NCBI GenBank assembly: GCA_029880025.1
Contig: JAOUPE010000107.1
Location: 1-5,984, forward strand
Source: Caldifarciminota bacterium
GTDB lineage: Bacteria; Hydrothermota; Tepidihabitantia; Tepidihabitantales; JAOUPE01
Reading direction: 5' to 3'
Length of the DNA: 5,984 bases
Of this stretch, positions 4,851-5,984 are shown piece after piece. Numbering within the stretch: position 1 is the first letter of the stretch; every line of letters starts with the position of its first letter. The notes under the pieces were generated by a model. It was not told where the DNA came from. It made no database searches and saw only the letters and a list, made by a program, of their open reading frames with translations. The position numbers and the translations under genes are program-made.

Positions 4851-5984
4851 GCCGGCGTCGTCTTCTCTTTAAAAACTATCTTTAACGTTTCCAGTTCAGC
4901 CAATACCGGCTCATAGATTTCAGGCGATACTGGAATCTGAACCCCGGTCGTCTTAATCTTACCGGTCAAAATCAGTTTTGCAGCAATCGCTGCCGGCAGA
5001 CTGACCGTCCGAGCCATTGCCGAATTACCCTTCGGAATGCCATAATCAATCAGGGTTGATTCAATCTTTTCCTTTTTCTTTGTTTCAGGATATTCTACCA
5101 AAAATTCGTGCTTGAGCATAATCATATCGCGCTCACCCTCTTGATACCACATCTTTTGTTGCAGCAGATTGACCAGAATATCGATGTTTGAACCTTTCTC
5201 CAGACCGACCGATTCATCACTCAATAACCCGAGCCACTCAAACCGTTTCATTATCATCGAATCCCTGTCAATCTTAAGGAAATTGGCAAGGTACTGTTTT
5301 AAATCGGTCTTTTTTGGCACCTTTATCAGCCCGCTAATCCAGGAACTATAAGTCATTCCTCTTAAACTTGCCCATTCTTTATCATCCAGAATTCCAAGGT
5401 CGACTATCTTCTTCATGGTTTCACACCAGCCGACATTACGCAGAGTTCCTCGATACATCGTGCTGATGCCTTTGAGCTGATAAGTATCAATATAGGGCAA
5501 GGAATTGCGATTCGGATAAGCCTCAAATTTGCCTAAACCTTCAACATTTAAAATCCAATAATGGGTGAAAAGTTCTGGACCAGGGACAATGATTTCTTTG
5601 CCGTCCTTTAAATAACGGGCACTACTTGTGCCGGCTAAGACTACCCCTCTTGGACTCCAGGAAAACTTGTAGCCAAAAGGATTGGTATTGGCTTCTGGCG
5701 CGGGTAAACCACCGCAGTAAGAATAAAAACTTATTACCTTACCGCCCTTATTTTGCACACGATGGATAATTTTCATTGCCGACATGTGGTCAATTCCTGG
5801 GTCAAGACCGATTTCATTTAGGATTAAAATACCGACCGCTTTAGCTTTGGAGTCAAGCTCGCGCATCGCATCACTCACATAAGAGGTGGTTATCAGCTGT
5901 TTCTTATTTTCGATACAGTGTTTGGCAATCACTGGATGATAAGCATAAGGGACAAGGCTGATAACCAAATCAGAATCAGCGACG
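4847..5984 (-). CDS. Saccharopine dehydrogenase / lysine-ketoglutarate reductase family protein (5' partial, LYS9-like)
   Basis: The frame is open to the window edge (last full codon at 5983), so the N-terminal NAD(P)-binding Rossmann part is cut off. A TTG at 5968 is internal, because the preceding codons VADSD continue the family sequence. About 378 residues are visible. They show the end of the Rossmann domain (VISLVPYAYHPVIAKHCIE, then TTSYVS), the strongly conserved NEIGLDPGIDHMSAMK (about 5818-5771), the substrate-site block YCGGLPAPEANTNP and YKFSWSPRG (about 5719-5645), the YPNRNSLPY segment, and the C-terminal GNSAMARTVSLPAAIAAKLI. The family interconverts saccharopine with glutamate and aminoadipate semialdehyde, in lysine synthesis by the aminoadipate route or in lysine breakdown. 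The direction cannot be told here, and a LYS1-like partner may lie beyond 5984. It is convergent with pyrE. Confidence 0.9.
   Translation of the reverse strand, partial: VADSDLVISLVPYAYHPVIAKHCIENKKQLITTSYVSDAMRELDSKAKAVGILILNEIGLDPGIDHMSAMKIIHRVQNKGGKVISFYSYCGGLPAPEANTNPFGYKFSWSPRGVVLAGTSSARYLKDGKEIIVPGPELFTHYWILNVEGLGKFEAYPNRNSLPYIDTYQLKGISTMYRGTLRNVGWCETMKKIVDLGILDDKEWASLRGMTYSSWISGLIKVPKKTDLKQYLANFLKIDRDSMIMKRFEWLGLLSDESVGLEKGSNIDILVNLLQQKMWYQEGERDMIMLKHEFLVEYPETKKKEKIESTLIDYGIPKGNSAMARTVSLPAAIAAKLILTGKIKTTGVQIPVSPEIYEPVLAELETLKIVFKEKTTPA

Noticed and set aside
5169..5351. Plus-strand 60-codon frame antisense to the saccharopine dehydrogenase
   Set aside because: It lies wholly within a conserved coding region on the other strand and has no supporting signals.

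Overview
The window looks like chromosomal DNA from a moderately AT-rich, diderm (outer-membrane-bearing) bacterium. The main evidence is a full-length TonB-dependent-receptor-type outer-membrane protein with a carboxypeptidase-regulatory-like N-terminal domain. That architecture is common in Bacteroidota, FCB-group bacteria and related uncultured candidate phyla. Gene spacing, Shine-Dalgarno sites and sigma70-like promoters are bacterial. I cannot place the organism more precisely from this sequence.

Left part (1-520): a GC-rich tandem repeat sits in otherwise AT-rich DNA. Nineteen 12-bp units run in unbroken register from about 84 to 311 and then turn into inverted copies to about 350. On the minus strand the array carries regularly spaced G5 runs, a G-quadruplex motif. 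It also lies inside an open frame (529 to 32) that would encode a hydrophobic N-terminus followed by Gly/Ser-x-Leu tetrapeptide repeats. Whether that frame is a real protein is the most interesting open question here.

Middle (519-3883, minus strand): a tandem-GNAT acetyltransferase-like gene lies 47 bp downstream of the receptor gene, and the two are probably one transcription unit. The 412-bp divergent region 3884-4295 separates the receptor from pyrE. It holds a strong promoter for pyrE. On the receptor side, a promoter-like site overlaps a canonical intrinsic terminator, which suggests an attenuated leader or a small RNA.

Right part (4296-5984): pyrE (orotate phosphoribosyltransferase, pyrimidine synthesis) is on the plus strand. 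It converges on a LYS9-type saccharopine dehydrogenase whose N-terminus lies beyond the window. The two stop codons lie in the two arms of one small palindrome. The three units (receptor plus acetyltransferase, pyrE, saccharopine dehydrogenase) show no obvious shared pathway. Apart from the repeat region and the receptor leader, this is ordinary housekeeping and envelope gene content.
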